This document shows positions 38,656-48,196 of a stretch of 64,000 nt of DNA, piece by piece. How positions within the stretch are numbered: the stretch's first letter is position 1; each line of letters starts with the position of its first letter. Under the pieces are notes generated by a model that had not been told where the DNA came from, ran no database searches, and was given only the letters and a program-made list of their open reading frames with translations. This DNA comes from Burkholderia lata (GTDB lineage Bacteria; Pseudomonadota; Gammaproteobacteria; Burkholderiales; Burkholderiaceae), in contig NZ_CABVQK010000007.1 in assembly GCF_902499335.1 (NCBI RefSeq), forward strand, positions 1-64,000, given 5' to 3'. Both the position numbers and the translations under genes were made by a program.

Positions 38656-40130
38656 CGATGACGTTGTTGCTTGCGGCGGTCGTCGTGCTGGCCGTCGCGC
38701 TTGCGGTGGCGATCGTCGCGCTCGTGCGTGGCGGTGGCCGCCACGACGATGCGGCGGTACTGGGCGACCAGATCGAGGACGCCGCGCATGCGCAGGCGCG
38801 TGCGGTCGAGCGGCTCGAACGCGAATTGCGCGGCGAGATCGTCGAGAACGCGCGCGGCTCGCGCACCGAGCTGGCCGGTAGCTTCGCGCAGCTTCAGCAG
38901 ACGCTCGCCGCGCAACTGACGAGCGTGGCGACCGTGCAGAACAACCAGATCGAGGGTTTCGCACAGCAGCTCGGCAAGCTCGTCGCCGGCAATGCGCAGC
39001 AGTTCGACGCGATGCGCGAGAGCCTGCAGCGCCAGGCGCAGCAGGCGCGCGAGGAGCAGACGGGCGCGCTCAGGCTGTTCGGCGACACGCTGAACCGGCA
39101 GCTCACGCAACTGACCGAGGCGAACGACCGCCGGATCGGCGAGGTACGCGCGACGCTCGAACAGCGGTTGAAGGAAATCGAGACGAACAACGCGGCGAAG
39201 CTCGAGGAGATGCGCCGCACCGTCGACGAGAAGCTGCACGCGACGCTCGAGCATCGGCTCGGCGAATCGTTCAAGCTCGTGTCGGACCGGCTCGAGCAGG
39301 TGCATCGCGGGCTCGGCGAGATGCAGACGCTCGCGGCGGGCGTCGGCGACTTGAAGAAAGTGCTGACCAACGTGAAGACGCGCGGCACCTGGGGCGAAGT
39401 GCAGCTCGAGGCGCTGCTCGAGCAGATGCTGACGCCCGAGCAGTACGCGAAGAACGTCGCGACGGTGCCGAAGAGCAGCGAGCGCGTCGAGTTCGCGATC
39501 CGGCTGCCGGGGCGCGAGGCCGGCACGCGTGACGCGCCGCCCGTGTGGTTGCCGATCGACGCGAAATTCCCGCGCGAGGACTACGAGCGCCTGATCGACG
39601 CGCAGGAGCGCGCCGATGCGGTGGCCGTCGAGGAAGCGGCCCGCGCGCTCGAAGCACGCGTGCGGATGGAGGCGCGCACGATTGCCGAGAAATACGTCGC
39701 GCCGCCGCATACGACCGATTTCGCGCTGCTGTTCCTGCCGACCGAAGGGCTCTATGCGGAGATCCTGCGTCGCCCGGGGCTGACCGACCTGCTGCAGCGC
39801 GACTATCGCGTGACGGTCGCCGGCCCGACGACGCTCACCGCACTGTTGAACAGCCTGCAGATGGGCTTCCGCACGCTCGCGATCGAGCAACGGTCGAGCG
39901 AGGTGTGGCAGGTGCTCGGCGCGGTGAAGACGGAGTTCGGCAAGTTCGGCGACGTACTTGCGCGCACGAAGTCGCAGCTCGAAACGGTCACGCGCTCGAT
40001 CGAGGCGGCCGAGCAGCGCACGCGTGTGATGAACCGCAAGCTGAAGCAGGTCGAAGCGTTGCCGGGCGACACGGCGGCCGGGCTGCTCGGCGCGGAAGGT
40101 ACCGATGGTGCCGACGCGGACGACGCATGA
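38652..40130 (+). CDS. rmuC: DNA recombination protein RmuC
   Basis: 492 residues. N-terminal membrane helix (LLLAAVVVLAVALAVAIVAL), a long coiled-coil of about 200 residues (Gln/Glu/Arg-rich heptads) and the conserved RmuC nuclease-like domain at the C-terminus, with NVKTRGTWGEVQLEALLEQM, LPIDAKFPREDYERLIDAQE, and FLPTEGLYAEILRRPGLTDL. It restrains DNA inversions in E. coli; the mechanism is unresolved. The start overlaps the preceding dehydrogenase (ATGA). Confidence 0.95.
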   Translation: MTMTLLLAAVVVLAVALAVAIVALVRGGGRHDDAAVLGDQIEDAAHAQARAVERLERELRGEIVENARGSRTELAGSFAQLQQTLAAQLTSVATVQNNQIEGFAQQLGKLVAGNAQQFDAMRESLQRQAQQAREEQTGALRLFGDTLNRQLTQLTEANDRRIGEVRATLEQRLKEIETNNAAKLEEMRRTVDEKLHATLEHRLGESFKLVSDRLEQVHRGLGEMQTLAAGVGDLKKVLTNVKTRGTWGEVQLEALLEQMLTPEQYAKNVATVPKSSERVEFAIRLPGREAGTRDAPPVWLPIDAKFPREDYERLIDAQERADAVAVEEAARALEARVRMEARTIAEKYVAPPHTTDFALLFLPTEGLYAEILRRPGLTDLLQRDYRVTVAGPTTLTALLNSLQMGFRTLAIEQRSSEVWQVLGAVKTEFGKFGDVLARTKSQLETVTRSIEAAEQRTRVMNRKLKQVEALPGDTAAGLLGAEGTDGADADDA

Positions 40131-40155
40131 TGCACATGGCCGACATCGGCCGGAA

Positions 40156-40190
40156 AGCAAAAACGGGCGCCGCGGCGCCCGTTTTCTTTT
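40156..40190. terminator. Bidirectional terminator rmuC / GNAT gene
   Basis: AAAACGGGCGCC-GC-GGCGCCCGTTTT, 12-bp arms, A-rich before and CTTTT after. Confidence 0.92.
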
Positions 40191-40220
40191 GCAGTGCGTG
40201 CCGGTGTGGCCGGCCCGCGG

Positions 40221-40706
40221 TCAATGCCCGGCGAGCGTGTCCAGCGCGTCACCCGTGACGCGAACGATGCGCCAGTCGGGCAGCACGGTCGCGCCCATCT
40301 TTTCGTAGAAATCGATCGCAGGCTGGTTCCAGTCGAGAACCGACCATTCGAAGCGAGCGCAACGGCGTTCGACGGCCAATGCCGCGAGATGGCGCAGCAT
40401 CGCGGTGCCGAGGCCGGTGCCGCGCTGCGACGGCTGCACGTACAGATCCTCGAGATAGAGGCCGCGACGGCCGAGGAACGTCGAATAATTGTGGAAGAAC
40501 AGCGCATACGCGACGATCGCGCCGTCGTGTTCGGCCACGCGCGCCTCGGCGGCAGGCTGCTCGCCGAACAGCGCGTCGGCGAGATCGGCCTCGGTCGCGA
40601 CGAACAGGTGCGTCAGCTTCTCGAACTCGGCCAGCTCGCGCATCAGCGCGAGGATCGCGCCGACGTCGCGTGCCTCTGCCGCGCGGATCAGCGGCGTGCC
40701 GCTCAC
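40221..40706 (-). CDS. GNAT family N-acetyltransferase
   Basis: 161 residues from a GTG at 40706 with GGAGGAA just upstream (spacing 4). RAAEARDVGAILALMRELAE begins the domain; LYLEDLYVQPSQRGTGLGTA is the acetyl-CoA binding Q/RxxGxG/A motif, and WNQPAIDFYEKMGA is the C-terminal motif B. Similar to spermidine/diamine acetyltransferases. The GTG overlaps the stop of the membrane protein gene (GTGA), so the two are coupled. Confidence 0.9.
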   Translation of the reverse strand: MSGTPLIRAAEARDVGAILALMRELAEFEKLTHLFVATEADLADALFGEQPAAEARVAEHDGAIVAYALFFHNYSTFLGRRGLYLEDLYVQPSQRGTGLGTAMLRHLAALAVERRCARFEWSVLDWNQPAIDFYEKMGATVLPDWRIVRVTGDALDTLAGH

Positions 40707-40978
40707 GCTTCCTCCGGCGGATCGGACAGCACGATCTCGATGCCGCCGAAGCGCGATGCGACCCAGTTGTACGCATGGCATGCGATCCACAGCAGCACGA
40801 AGCCGAGGATTGCGTTCAGCAGCAGCGCGCTCAGGATCGTGCTCAGTTCGACCATCCCGTAGCGGATGTACGCGACGAGAATGCCGAGCAGCACGATCGG
40901 CACGCTGAACGTCAGGTAGACGAGGATCAGTGCCTTGGCGGTCTGCCCCGCGGCGATCGACGAAATTTGTTTCTTCAT
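40703..40978 (-). CDS. Small membrane protein, unknown function
   Basis: 91 residues with two transmembrane helices (about 17-38, LILVYLTFSVPIVLLGILVA, and 48-68, LSALLLNAILGFVLLWIACH). The C-terminus is acidic (SDPPEEA). MKKQISSIAAGQTAKALILV is the N-terminus. No family recognised. 4-base overlap with the GNAT gene and a 39-bp gap after moeA suggest one operon with molybdopterin genes, though a functional link is not implied. Confidence 0.65.
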   Translation of the reverse strand: MKKQISSIAAGQTAKALILVYLTFSVPIVLLGILVAYIRYGMVELSTILSALLLNAILGFVLLWIACHAYNWVASRFGGIEIVLSDPPEEA

Positions 40979-41017
40979 GTGCGGATTGCCCCCGTAGAGA
41001 TATACCGATAGTGGAAT

Positions 41018-42316
41018 TCAGATCAGGCCGTCGAGCGGCAGGATGTCGACCGGGGTGCCCGCGTCGACTGCCGCGGTATCGTGGCCCAGGACGATGAAAC
41101 AGTTGGCGGCCGAGAGGCCGCTCAGCGACGCGGAACTCTGCGAGCCGGCCGGTGCGACGTGCCAGCGGCCGTCGGCGGCGCGCGTCGCGATGCCGCGCAG
41201 GTAATCGGTGCGGCCCGGGCGCGTCTTCAGTGCTTGCGTGCTGAGTGCCGTATGCATCGCCGGCGGCTGGGCCTGCGCGCCGGCCAGCGTCAGCAGCGCG
41301 GGGCGCACGATCGCGTAGAACGTCACGGCAGACGCGACCGGATTGCCGGGCAGCCCGAAGAACAGCGTGTGACCGGCGCCATCGGCCGTGCGTGCGAGCG
41401 TGCCGCATGCGAGCGGACGGCCGGGACGCAGCGCGAGGCTGGCGAACGTCACGTCACCGAGCTGCGCCATGACGTCGCGGGTGAAGTCGGCTTCGCCGAC
41501 CGATACGCCGCCGGACGTGATGACGGCGTCGGCCTGCGCGGCGACGGCGTCGTGCAATGCGGCTTCGAGCGCGGCCGGATCGTCGCGGACGATCCCGAGA
41601 TCGACCGCGTCGACATGCAGCCTTTCGAGCATCGCGATCAGCATCCCGCGATTGCTGTCGTACAGTGCGCCGGGGCCGAGCGGCTCGCCGGGCTCGCGCA
41701 GTTCGTCGCCGGTGGAGAACACGGCGACGCGCACGCGCCGGCGCACCGTGACCTCGGTGATACCGAACGACGCGACTAAGCCGAGATCGGACGGCCGAAG
41801 GATGCGGCCTGCTGCGAGTGCACAGGCACCGCGCGCGAGATCTTCGCCGGCCTTGCGGCAGTTCGCGCCGCGCGCGACGTCGTGCGCGGCGAAGTGGATC
41901 GTGTCGCCGTCGACGCGCACGCGTTCCTGTGGAATCACCGTGTCGCAGCCGGCCGGCATTGGCGCGCCCGTCATGATGCGCACGCATGATCCGGCCGCCA
42001 CGGCGCCGTCGAACGGATGACCGGCGAGCGCGGTGCCGGCGACTGTCAGCGCGACGTCTCCCTGCGCCGACGCGTGCGTGCCGGCGCTGCCGTCGAACGC
42101 ATAGCCGTCCATCGCCGAGTTGTCGTACGCGGGAATGTCGAACGGCGCGTTCACGTCGGCCGCGAGCACGCGGTCGAGCGCGTCGCGCAGCGTCACCGTG
42201 TCACACGCGTCGACGGGCACCGCGAAGCGGCACGCGAGTGCCTGCGCGTCGGCGAGCGACAGCGGGGCATCGGAATCGGGTGCGGTTCGGGAGGCGGGCG
42301 AGGATTGCGTGATCAT
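41018..42316 (-). CDS. moeA: Molybdopterin molybdenumtransferase MoeA
   Basis: 432 residues. ALDRVLAADVNAPFDIPAYD and NSAMDGYAF are the MoeA N-terminal motif; RIMTGAPMPAGCDTVIPQE and the MogA-like core VFSTGDELREPGEPLGPGAL, DSNRGMLIA, ITSGGVSVGEADFTRDVM, and FFGLPGNPVASAVTF complete the fold. It inserts molybdate into molybdopterin-AMP made by MogA. The start MITQSSPASRTAPDSD is chosen because the conserved domain starts about 20 residues later; the frame extends to 42640 without support. Confidence 0.95.
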   Translation of the reverse strand: MITQSSPASRTAPDSDAPLSLADAQALACRFAVPVDACDTVTLRDALDRVLAADVNAPFDIPAYDNSAMDGYAFDGSAGTHASAQGDVALTVAGTALAGHPFDGAVAAGSCVRIMTGAPMPAGCDTVIPQERVRVDGDTIHFAAHDVARGANCRKAGEDLARGACALAAGRILRPSDLGLVASFGITEVTVRRRVRVAVFSTGDELREPGEPLGPGALYDSNRGMLIAMLERLHVDAVDLGIVRDDPAALEAALHDAVAAQADAVITSGGVSVGEADFTRDVMAQLGDVTFASLALRPGRPLACGTLARTADGAGHTLFFGLPGNPVASAVTFYAIVRPALLTLAGAQAQPPAMHTALSTQALKTRPGRTDYLRGIATRAADGRWHVAPAGSQSSASLSGLSAANCFIVLGHDTAAVDAGTPVDILPLDGLI

Positions 42317-42428
42317 CAGTCGGACTGCGCCGCAAGGCGTATCGGGTTCGTGGCCGGTGGCGCGAGGAGGGTGCCTGGGCGCGGGTTTCGCGTGCGGCGG
42401 GCGCCGGGCGGGAACCGCACGGGTGCCG

Positions 42429-43046
42429 TCAGCGGCGGGCCAGCGCGGCGAGTTCCTGCCAGGAGTTGGCATTGTAAAACGCACGCTCGTCGTGAAACTC
42501 GACTTCGACCGTCTTGTGGCGTGCGTACCACGCACGCACCTTGCGGTCGCCGGCCGTGAGCCGGGCGGCGAGATCGTCGGCCAGCGACGTGCGCAGCAGC
42601 GCGAACGTCGGCTGCGGCGAGCGCGCCTGCTGTGCGTCAACGGTCACCGCCATCGCGATGTCGGCCTGCTGCGCGTCGAGCGCCGCCTGCAGCCGTGCGA
42701 CGAGGTCGGCGGGCAGATAGGGCGTGTCGCATGGCGAGCACGCGACGAGCGGCGCGCGCGCCGCCCGCATGCCGGCGAGCAGGCCCGCGAGCGGGCCGGG
42801 GAAGTCCGGCGTTTCGTCCGCGACGATGCGCGCGTCGAACGGCGCACCGAGTTCGGCATAGCGATCGGCATGGCGATTCGCGCTGATCAGCGTCTCGTCG
42901 ACCTGCGGCGAGAGCCGGCGCAGCACGTGCAGCGCGAGCGGCGTGCCGTCGAGCAACTGCAGGCCCTTGTCGACGCCGTCCATGCGCGTGGCGCGCCCGC
43001 CTGCGAGCAGCAGGCCGGCGATCGAGGGGGAGGCGGAAGCGGGCAT
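42429..43046 (-). CDS. mobA: Molybdenum cofactor guanylyltransferase MobA
   Basis: 205 residues. Nucleotidyltransferase signature GLLLAGGRATRMDGVDKGLQ, ISANRHADRYAELG, PDFPGPLAGLLAGMRAARAP, and VACSPCDTPYLPADLVARL, all typical of MobA, which attaches GMP to Mo-molybdopterin. Lies between moaA and moeA on the same strand with 112 and 28 bp gaps, giving a moaA-mobA-moeA operon. Confidence 0.95.
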   Translation of the reverse strand: MPASASPSIAGLLLAGGRATRMDGVDKGLQLLDGTPLALHVLRRLSPQVDETLISANRHADRYAELGAPFDARIVADETPDFPGPLAGLLAGMRAARAPLVACSPCDTPYLPADLVARLQAALDAQQADIAMAVTVDAQQARSPQPTFALLRTSLADDLAARLTAGDRKVRAWYARHKTVEVEFHDERAFYNANSWQELAALARR

Positions 43047-43074
43047 CGTGAGAAGGCGGGAGGGGCAGCGTGCG

Positions 43075-44187
43075 TCAGCCGCCGATATACGACATCTCGA
43101 CCCGCTTGCCGGCGCCGTCGGGCAGAGCCTCGGCGGACGCGCTGCCGCGCAGTTGCGAATAACGGTCGGTGCGGGCCTGCCAGATGCGGGCGATCGCGGT
43201 CGCGATCTCGGCGTCGCTCGCGCCGCCGCGCACGAGCGCGCGCAGGTCGTGGCCCGTCGATGCGAACAGGCACAGGTACAGCTTGCCTTCGGTCGACAGC
43301 CGTGCGCGCGTGCAGTCGCCGCAGAAGGCCTGCGTGACGCTCGAAATCACGCCGATCTCGCCGCTGCCGTCCGCATAGCCCCAGCGCTGCGCGGTTTCGG
43401 CCGCCGTGTGCGGCTCGAGCGGCACGAGCGGGAAGTGTTCGGCGAGCCGTGCGATGACGTCCGCCGACGGCAGCACCTCGGTCATGTTCCAGCCGTTCGA
43501 CGTGCCGACGTCCATGTATTCGATGAAGCGCAGGATCACGCCGGTGCCGCGGAAACGCTCGGCCATCGGCAGGATCTCGCTGTCGTTGGTGCCGCGCTTC
43601 ACGACCATGTTGACCTTGACCGGCGCGAGGCCCACGGCCTGGGCGGCGAAGATGCCGTCGAGCACGTCGGCGCTCGCGAACTCGGCATCGTTCATGCGCT
43701 TGAACAACGTATCGTCGAGCGCGTCGAGGCTGACCGTCACGCGCGTGAGCCCGGCGTCCTTCAGCGCGCGCGCCTTGCGCGCGAGCAGCGAACCGTTGGT
43801 CGTGAGCGTCAGGTCGAGCGGGCGGCCGTCATGGGTGGTCAGACGGGCGAGGCGCTCGATCAGGAATTCGAGATTCTTGCGCAGCAGCGGCTCACCGCCC
43901 GTGATGCGGATCTTCTCGACGCCGTGTGCGACAAAGAGTCGCGCCACGCGTTCGATCTCCTCGTGCGTGAGCAGTGCGCTGTGCGGCAGGAACGGGTAGT
44001 CCTTGTCGAAGACGGCGCGCGGCATGCAGTACACGCAGCGAAAGTTGCAGCGATCCGTCACCGAAATGCGCAGGTCGCGCAGCGGCCTGGCGAACGTGTC
44101 GGCCAGCGTACCGTCCGGGGCATGCGCGACGCCGGAGACGTCCGGCATCCCGCTGACGTCGGCGAGAGGAATGATGCGTCGGGACAT
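43075..44187 (-). CDS. moaA: GTP 3',8-cyclase MoaA
   Basis: 370 residues. Radical SAM motif CNFRCVYC in [19 protein letters not shown], and a second 4Fe-4S cluster site [18 protein letters not shown] near the C-terminus. [11 protein letters not shown] and YGGEP-type text [17 protein letters not shown] are MoaA hallmarks. It starts molybdenum cofactor synthesis from GTP together with MoaC (not in the window). First gene of the moaA-mobA-moeA unit. Confidence 0.97.
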   Translation of the reverse strand: MSRRIIPLADVSGMPDVSGVAHAPDGTLADTFARPLRDLRISVTDRCNFRCVYCMPRAVFDKDYPFLPHSALLTHEEIERVARLFVAHGVEKIRITGGEPLLRKNLEFLIERLARLTTHDGRPLDLTLTTNGSLLARKARALKDAGLTRVTVSLDALDDTLFKRMNDAEFASADVLDGIFAAQAVGLAPVKVNMVVKRGTNDSEILPMAERFRGTGVILRFIEYMDVGTSNGWNMTEVLPSADVIARLAEHFPLVPLEPHTAAETAQRWGYADGSGEIGVISSVTQAFCGDCTRARLSTEGKLYLCLFASTGHDLRALVRGGASDAEIATAIARIWQARTDRYSQLRGSASAEALPDGAGKRVEMSYIGG

Positions 44188-44269
44188 GTTGAAAGAAGTG
44201 CGAACCAGATCTCTATTTTAGCCGCAAGCGGCGGGCGGGTCCGGTGGGCGGAAACCCGCAGCGCGGACG

Positions 44270-44298
44270 TGAAAAAGCCCGCCGGAGGCGGGCTTTTC
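44270..44298. terminator. Terminator behind rne
   Basis: Stem AAAAGCCCGCC / GGCGGGCTTTT with a GGA loop; on the minus strand it ends in TTTTTC and lies 21 bases after the rne stop. Confidence 0.85.
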
Positions 44299-44318
44299 CT
44301 GGTCGGACGATGCGTCGA

Positions 44319-47300
44319 TCAGTGATGCGTCGTTTCGACCTGCTGCATCGGGGCCGTATCGGCCGGCGGCAGCGCCTTGCGTTCGCGCGGCACGCGAGCC
44401 GGGCGCGGGAGGTGCGACGCGGCTTCCTGTGCAGCGGCGAACTTGCCGGCGTCCGTGTTCACCCAGACGAGACCGGCCTGCTCCAGCACGACATCCAGGC
44501 TCGCCGAAGCGGGCGCGGCTGCCGGTTGGGCGGGAGCCGGAGCCGGTGCCGGCGCGGCGACGGCCTCGACCGGCGCTGCTTCGACATGGGCCGGCTCGGC
44601 AGCCACCGGAGCGGCTTCCGTCGTCACGGCCGGTGCGGCTTGCTCGACGGGCGCCGGCTGCGGCGCCTCGACAGCGGCAGGCGCTGCCGGCACTTCGAAC
44701 GCGTCGGTCGGCGAAACCGCGACCGGAGCCGGACCGGCTTCCGTATCGACGGCCGGCGCGACCGGTGCCGGTTCTGCTGCCTGGGCGACAACGGCTGCTT
44801 CAACAGGCGCTGCTTCGACGTGTACCGGTGCCGGCTGCGGCTCGACAGCGGCCGGTGCTGCCGGTTCGGCATGGCGCTCGACCACGGCTTCGGCGACGAC
44901 GGCGCTTGCCGCGGCGGCTGCCACGACGACTGCCGGTGCGGCCGTGTGGGCCGGTTCGGCAGCAGCCGGTGCTTCCGGCGTCACCGCTTGCACGGTGGCT
45001 TCGCCCTCTGCGCCTTGCTCGGCGTGGTCGACGACTGCGCCGTCTTCCTCGCGCTCGCGACGGCCGCCACGGCGGCCGCGACGGCGACGGCGGCGTTCCT
45101 CGCCATCACGCGCGACGGCTTCCGCGTCGGCTGCCAGCTCGGCGCCGGGCAGTGCTTCTGCGAGGGCCTCGTCGGTTTCCGGTTCCGGATGCGTTTCGCC
45201 ACGGGTGACGGTTTCGAGCGTAGCCGCATGCTGGGTCGGCTTGCGGCGCTCGCCGCGCTCGCGACGTTCACCGCGTTCCTGGCGCTCGCCACGACCGGCT
45301 GCGTCGACGCCTTCCGGCTGCTCGGCACGCTCGCGCGGCTCGCGGTTCTCACGCGGTTCGCGCGGCTCGCGGCTTTCACGCGGCTCGCGACCTTCGCGCG
45401 GGGCACGGCCCTCGCGACCCTCACGGCCTTCGCGGTTCTCGCGACCTTCACGCGGTTCACGAGCCTCGCGCGGTTCGCGGCCTTCACGCGGCTCACGTGC
45501 TTCACGCGGTTCGCGTGCTTCCTTGCCTTCGCGTTCCTGGCGTTGCGGCTGGCCACGGCCTGCTGCAGCCTGGTCGCGGCCGCCTTGCGCCTGCTGGGCG
45601 CCGCCGCGACGGTTGCGGTTGCGATCGCCGCCGCGTTCGCCGCGTTGCTCGGACTTCTCGGTGCGTTCGCCGCGAGCCGGACGGGCTGCCTGCTCCTTCG
45701 CCGGTGCCGGAGCAACCGGTGCGGGCGCCGGAGCCGGCGACACGCCGAACAGGCCCTTCAGCCAGCCGATGAAGCCGCCGCTTGCCGCGGCGACAGGCGC
45801 GGGTGCCGGAACGGGCTCGACCGGACGCTGCGGCGCCGGGGTCGGGGCCGGACGCTCGGGCGTGATGCCCTTGACCGCGGCTTCCTGCTTCGGCTTCACT
45901 TCCGCCGTGCGCTTGCTGTAGCCGGTTTCCGACTCGAGTTCGCGTGCTGCTTCCTCGGCCATCTTCCAGGACGCGCGCGGATCGTCAAGGCGCGCGTCGT
46001 CGTGACGCAGGCGCTCGAGCTTGTAGTGCGGCGTATCGAGGTGCTTGTTCGGGATCAGCACGATGCCGACCTTGAAGCGTGACTCGATCTTGTTGATTTC
46101 CTGACGCTTTTCGTTGAGCAGGAAGGCGGTCACCTCGACCGGCACCTGGCAGTGGATCGCCGCGGTGTTTTCCTTCATTGCTTCTTCCTGAATGATCCGC
46201 AGGACCTGCAGCGCGGACGATTCGGTGTCGCGGATGTGACCGGTGCCGTTACAACGCGGGCAGGTCACGTGGCTGCCTTCCGACAGGGCCGGACGCAGGC
46301 GCTGACGCGACAGTTCCATCAGGCCGAAACGGGAGATCTTGCCCATCTGGACGCGCGCGCGGTCGTGCTTGAGCGCGTCTTTCAGGCGCTGCTCGACTTC
46401 GCGCTGGCTCTTCGCCGATTCCATGTCGATGAAATCGATCACGATCAGGCCGCCGAGGTCGCGCAGGCGGAGCTGGCGGGCGACTTCGTCGGCTGCTTCG
46501 AGGTTCGTGCGGGTGGCCGTTTCCTCGATGTCCGCACCCTTGGTCGCGCGCGCCGAGTTCACGTCGATCGCGACGAGCGCTTCGGTGTGGTCGATCACGA
46601 TCGCGCCGCCCGACGGCAGCGGCACCGTGCGCGAGTACGCGGTCTCGATCTGGTGCTCGATCTGGAAGCGGGAGAACAGCGGCACGTCGTCGTGGTAGCG
46701 CTTCACCTTCGCGACGTTGTCCGGCATCACGATGTCCATGAATGCGCGGGCCTGATCGTGAATTTCGTTCGTATCGATCAGGATTTCGCCGATATCGGGC
46801 TGGAAATAGTCCCGGATCGCGCGGATCACGAGGCTCGATTCCAGGTAGATCAGCATCGGCTGGCCGGCGTTGCCGCTTTGCGACGCCGCTTCGATCGCGC
46901 GCCACAGTTGCAGCAGGTAGTTCAGGTCCCACTGCAGTTCCTCGGCGCTGCGGCCGATGCCCGCGGTACGGGCGATCATGCTCATGCCGTCCGGGATCTG
47001 CAGTTGCGCCATCGTCTCGCGCAGTTCCTGGCGCTCGTCGCCTTCGATCCGGCGCGACACACCGCCGCCGCGCGGGTTGTTCGGCATCAGCACCAGATAG
47101 CGGCCGGCGAGCGAGATGAACGTGGTGAGGGCAGCGCCCTTGTTGCCGCGCTCTTCCTTCTCGACCTGGACGATCAGTTCCTGGCCTTCGCGCAGGGCAT
47201 CCTGGATGCGCGCGGAGCGCATGTCGATGCCTTCCTTGAAGTACTGGCGGGCGACTTCCTTGAACGGCAGGAAGCCGTGGCGGTCTTCGCCGTAGTTGAC

Positions 47301-47471
47301 GAAGCACGCTTCGAGCGACGGCTCGATACGGGTGATGACACCTTTGTAGATATTGCCTTTGCGCTGTTCGCGCCCGGCTGTCTCGATGTCGATGTCGATG
47401 AGCTTTTGCCCATCGACGATGGCGACGCGCAGCTCCTCCTGCTGCGTCGCATTGAACAGCATGCGTTTCAT
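44319..47471 (-). CDS. rne: Ribonuclease E
   Basis: 1050 residues. The conserved catalytic half begins [20 protein letters not shown] with the S1 domain about residues 35-125 ([20 protein letters not shown]), the 5'-sensor and DNase I-like parts ([18 protein letters not shown] text as [20 protein letters not shown]), and the zinc-link CPRCNGTGH about residue 404. The C-terminal half is disordered scaffold: Pro/Ala-rich ([13 protein letters not shown] then IGWLKGLFG), an Arg/Glu-rich repeat block (45330-45530) and a long Ala/Pro/Val/Glu tail. It processes rRNA and decays mRNA and assembles the degradosome. Start at 47471 by homology to family N-termini. The long 5' region is discussed separately. 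Confidence 0.95.
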   Translation of the reverse strand: MKRMLFNATQQEELRVAIVDGQKLIDIDIETAGREQRKGNIYKGVITRIEPSLEACFVNYGEDRHGFLPFKEVARQYFKEGIDMRSARIQDALREGQELIVQVEKEERGNKGAALTTFISLAGRYLVLMPNNPRGGGVSRRIEGDERQELRETMAQLQIPDGMSMIARTAGIGRSAEELQWDLNYLLQLWRAIEAASQSGNAGQPMLIYLESSLVIRAIRDYFQPDIGEILIDTNEIHDQARAFMDIVMPDNVAKVKRYHDDVPLFSRFQIEHQIETAYSRTVPLPSGGAIVIDHTEALVAIDVNSARATKGADIEETATRTNLEAADEVARQLRLRDLGGLIVIDFIDMESAKSQREVEQRLKDALKHDRARVQMGKISRFGLMELSRQRLRPALSEGSHVTCPRCNGTGHIRDTESSALQVLRIIQEEAMKENTAAIHCQVPVEVTAFLLNEKRQEINKIESRFKVGIVLIPNKHLDTPHYKLERLRHDDARLDDPRASWKMAEEAARELESETGYSKRTAEVKPKQEAAVKGITPERPAPTPAPQRPVEPVPAPAPVAAASGGFIGWLKGLFGVSPAPAPAPVAPAPAKEQAARPARGERTEKSEQRGERGGDRNRNRRGGAQQAQGGRDQAAAGRGQPQRQEREGKEAREPREAREPREGREPREAREPREGRENREGREGREGRAPREGREPRESREPREPRENREPRERAEQPEGVDAAGRGERQERGERRERGERRKPTQHAATLETVTRGETHPEPETDEALAEALPGAELAADAEAVARDGEERRRRRRGRRGGRREREEDGAVVDHAEQGAEGEATVQAVTPEAPAAAEPAHTAAPAVVVAAAAASAVVAEAVVERHAEPAAPAAVEPQPAPVHVEAAPVEAAVVAQAAEPAPVAPAVDTEAGPAPVAVSPTDAFEVPAAPAAVEAPQPAPVEQAAPAVTTEAAPVAAEPAHVEAAPVEAVAAPAPAPAPAQPAAAPASASLDVVLEQAGLVWVNTDAGKFAAAQEAASHLPRPARVPRERKALPPADTAPMQQVETTHH
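45330..45530 (-). repeat. Low-complexity RE(P/G/A/S/N)-repeat tract in rne
   Basis: About 65 residues of units such as [17 protein letters not shown] and [15 protein letters not shown]. At DNA level the 12-base units are near-identical, so expansion and contraction are likely. Antisense reading of this tract produces the long + strand ORFs in the area. Confidence 0.85.
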
Positions 47472-48196
47472 GAACGACTCCAGGCGGCTCTGCTGGCGGC
47501 GCCTCGCGGTTGTCAGTCGCGAGGGCGGGAACGACGGCAGGCCGCGCCTTGTTGTGTTGTCACAAGCACGCTGGAGCGGGAACGATGGCGGGGAGAATTG
47601 CCTGAAGAGGCGCTTGGGCCCGAAAGACGGGGCCGGCGGCCATAGGGCACCTGCGAACACGGCTTCAAAGCACGGCGTCCACACACCGCACGCTGTCAGA
47701 GCGCGCTAAGCCTGAGGCCGGGCACTGCCGCGGGGCGCGACGTCATGCGTCGCGCGTGCCAACGGGCGGCAGATGCTGCGGCTTGGGCCGCAGCGGGGAG
47801 TATCGAATCCAGCCCGACTTTCCCGCCTGGGGTGTACTTCCCTGGTTTGACGTCGCCAGGCCCCGCACGCTTCGCGGAGCCAAATCGGGCGCAACGCCGT
47901 AATTTTCGCAACCGGCAGCCTGCGCGGACGCACTTCGCGCCGTCGGGCTGCCGATCAAATTCTTTTCAACCAACTTTCCGTTACCGCGGCGCCTTGCCGA
48001 CCGAATCCGCCTGTGGGCGCGATCCTTGCCGACGGGCGGCGCCGTGCGTGCAACTTGCTGCATCTCTTTGATTAGGGGTGAGCAGCAGACCCCCGGCGCA
48101 AGTAAAATAACGGTTTGCGCTTGCGCCTTGCCCGGTTGGTCCGGGCCGGCCGGTGAGGCCGCCCGCAACGTCAGGCTGGGCAAAATTATATTCAGT
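47472..48196. other. 725-bp divergent intergenic region rne / rluC
   Basis: No supported ORF. On the rne side it can form a perfect 8-bp stem GCTGCGGC-TTGG-GCCGCAGC (47775-47794) and CTTGT...ACAAG (47548-47566). On the rluC side a TAAAAT -10-like element is at 48103-48108. In E. coli the rne 5' UTR is structured and used for autoregulation, so part of this gap is likely an rne leader. Confidence 0.55.

Noticed and set aside
36004..38964. 986-codon minus-strand ORF.
   Set aside because: Antisense to the lutC-like, antiporter and dehydrogenase genes; Arg/His-rich composition typical of reading GC-rich coding DNA backwards.
38304..40160. 618-codon ORF antisense to rmuC.
   Set aside because: High Arg/Leu/His content, no motif; rmuC has clear domains.
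44244..46082. Long + strand ORF (612 codons) and overlapping 514-codon ORF antisense to rne.
   Set aside because: They mirror the Ala/Pro/Arg/Glu repeats of rne, read as Gly/Ser/Arg-rich or Leu/Ala/Phe-rich repeats, and have no start context; the rne frame carries the conserved enzyme.
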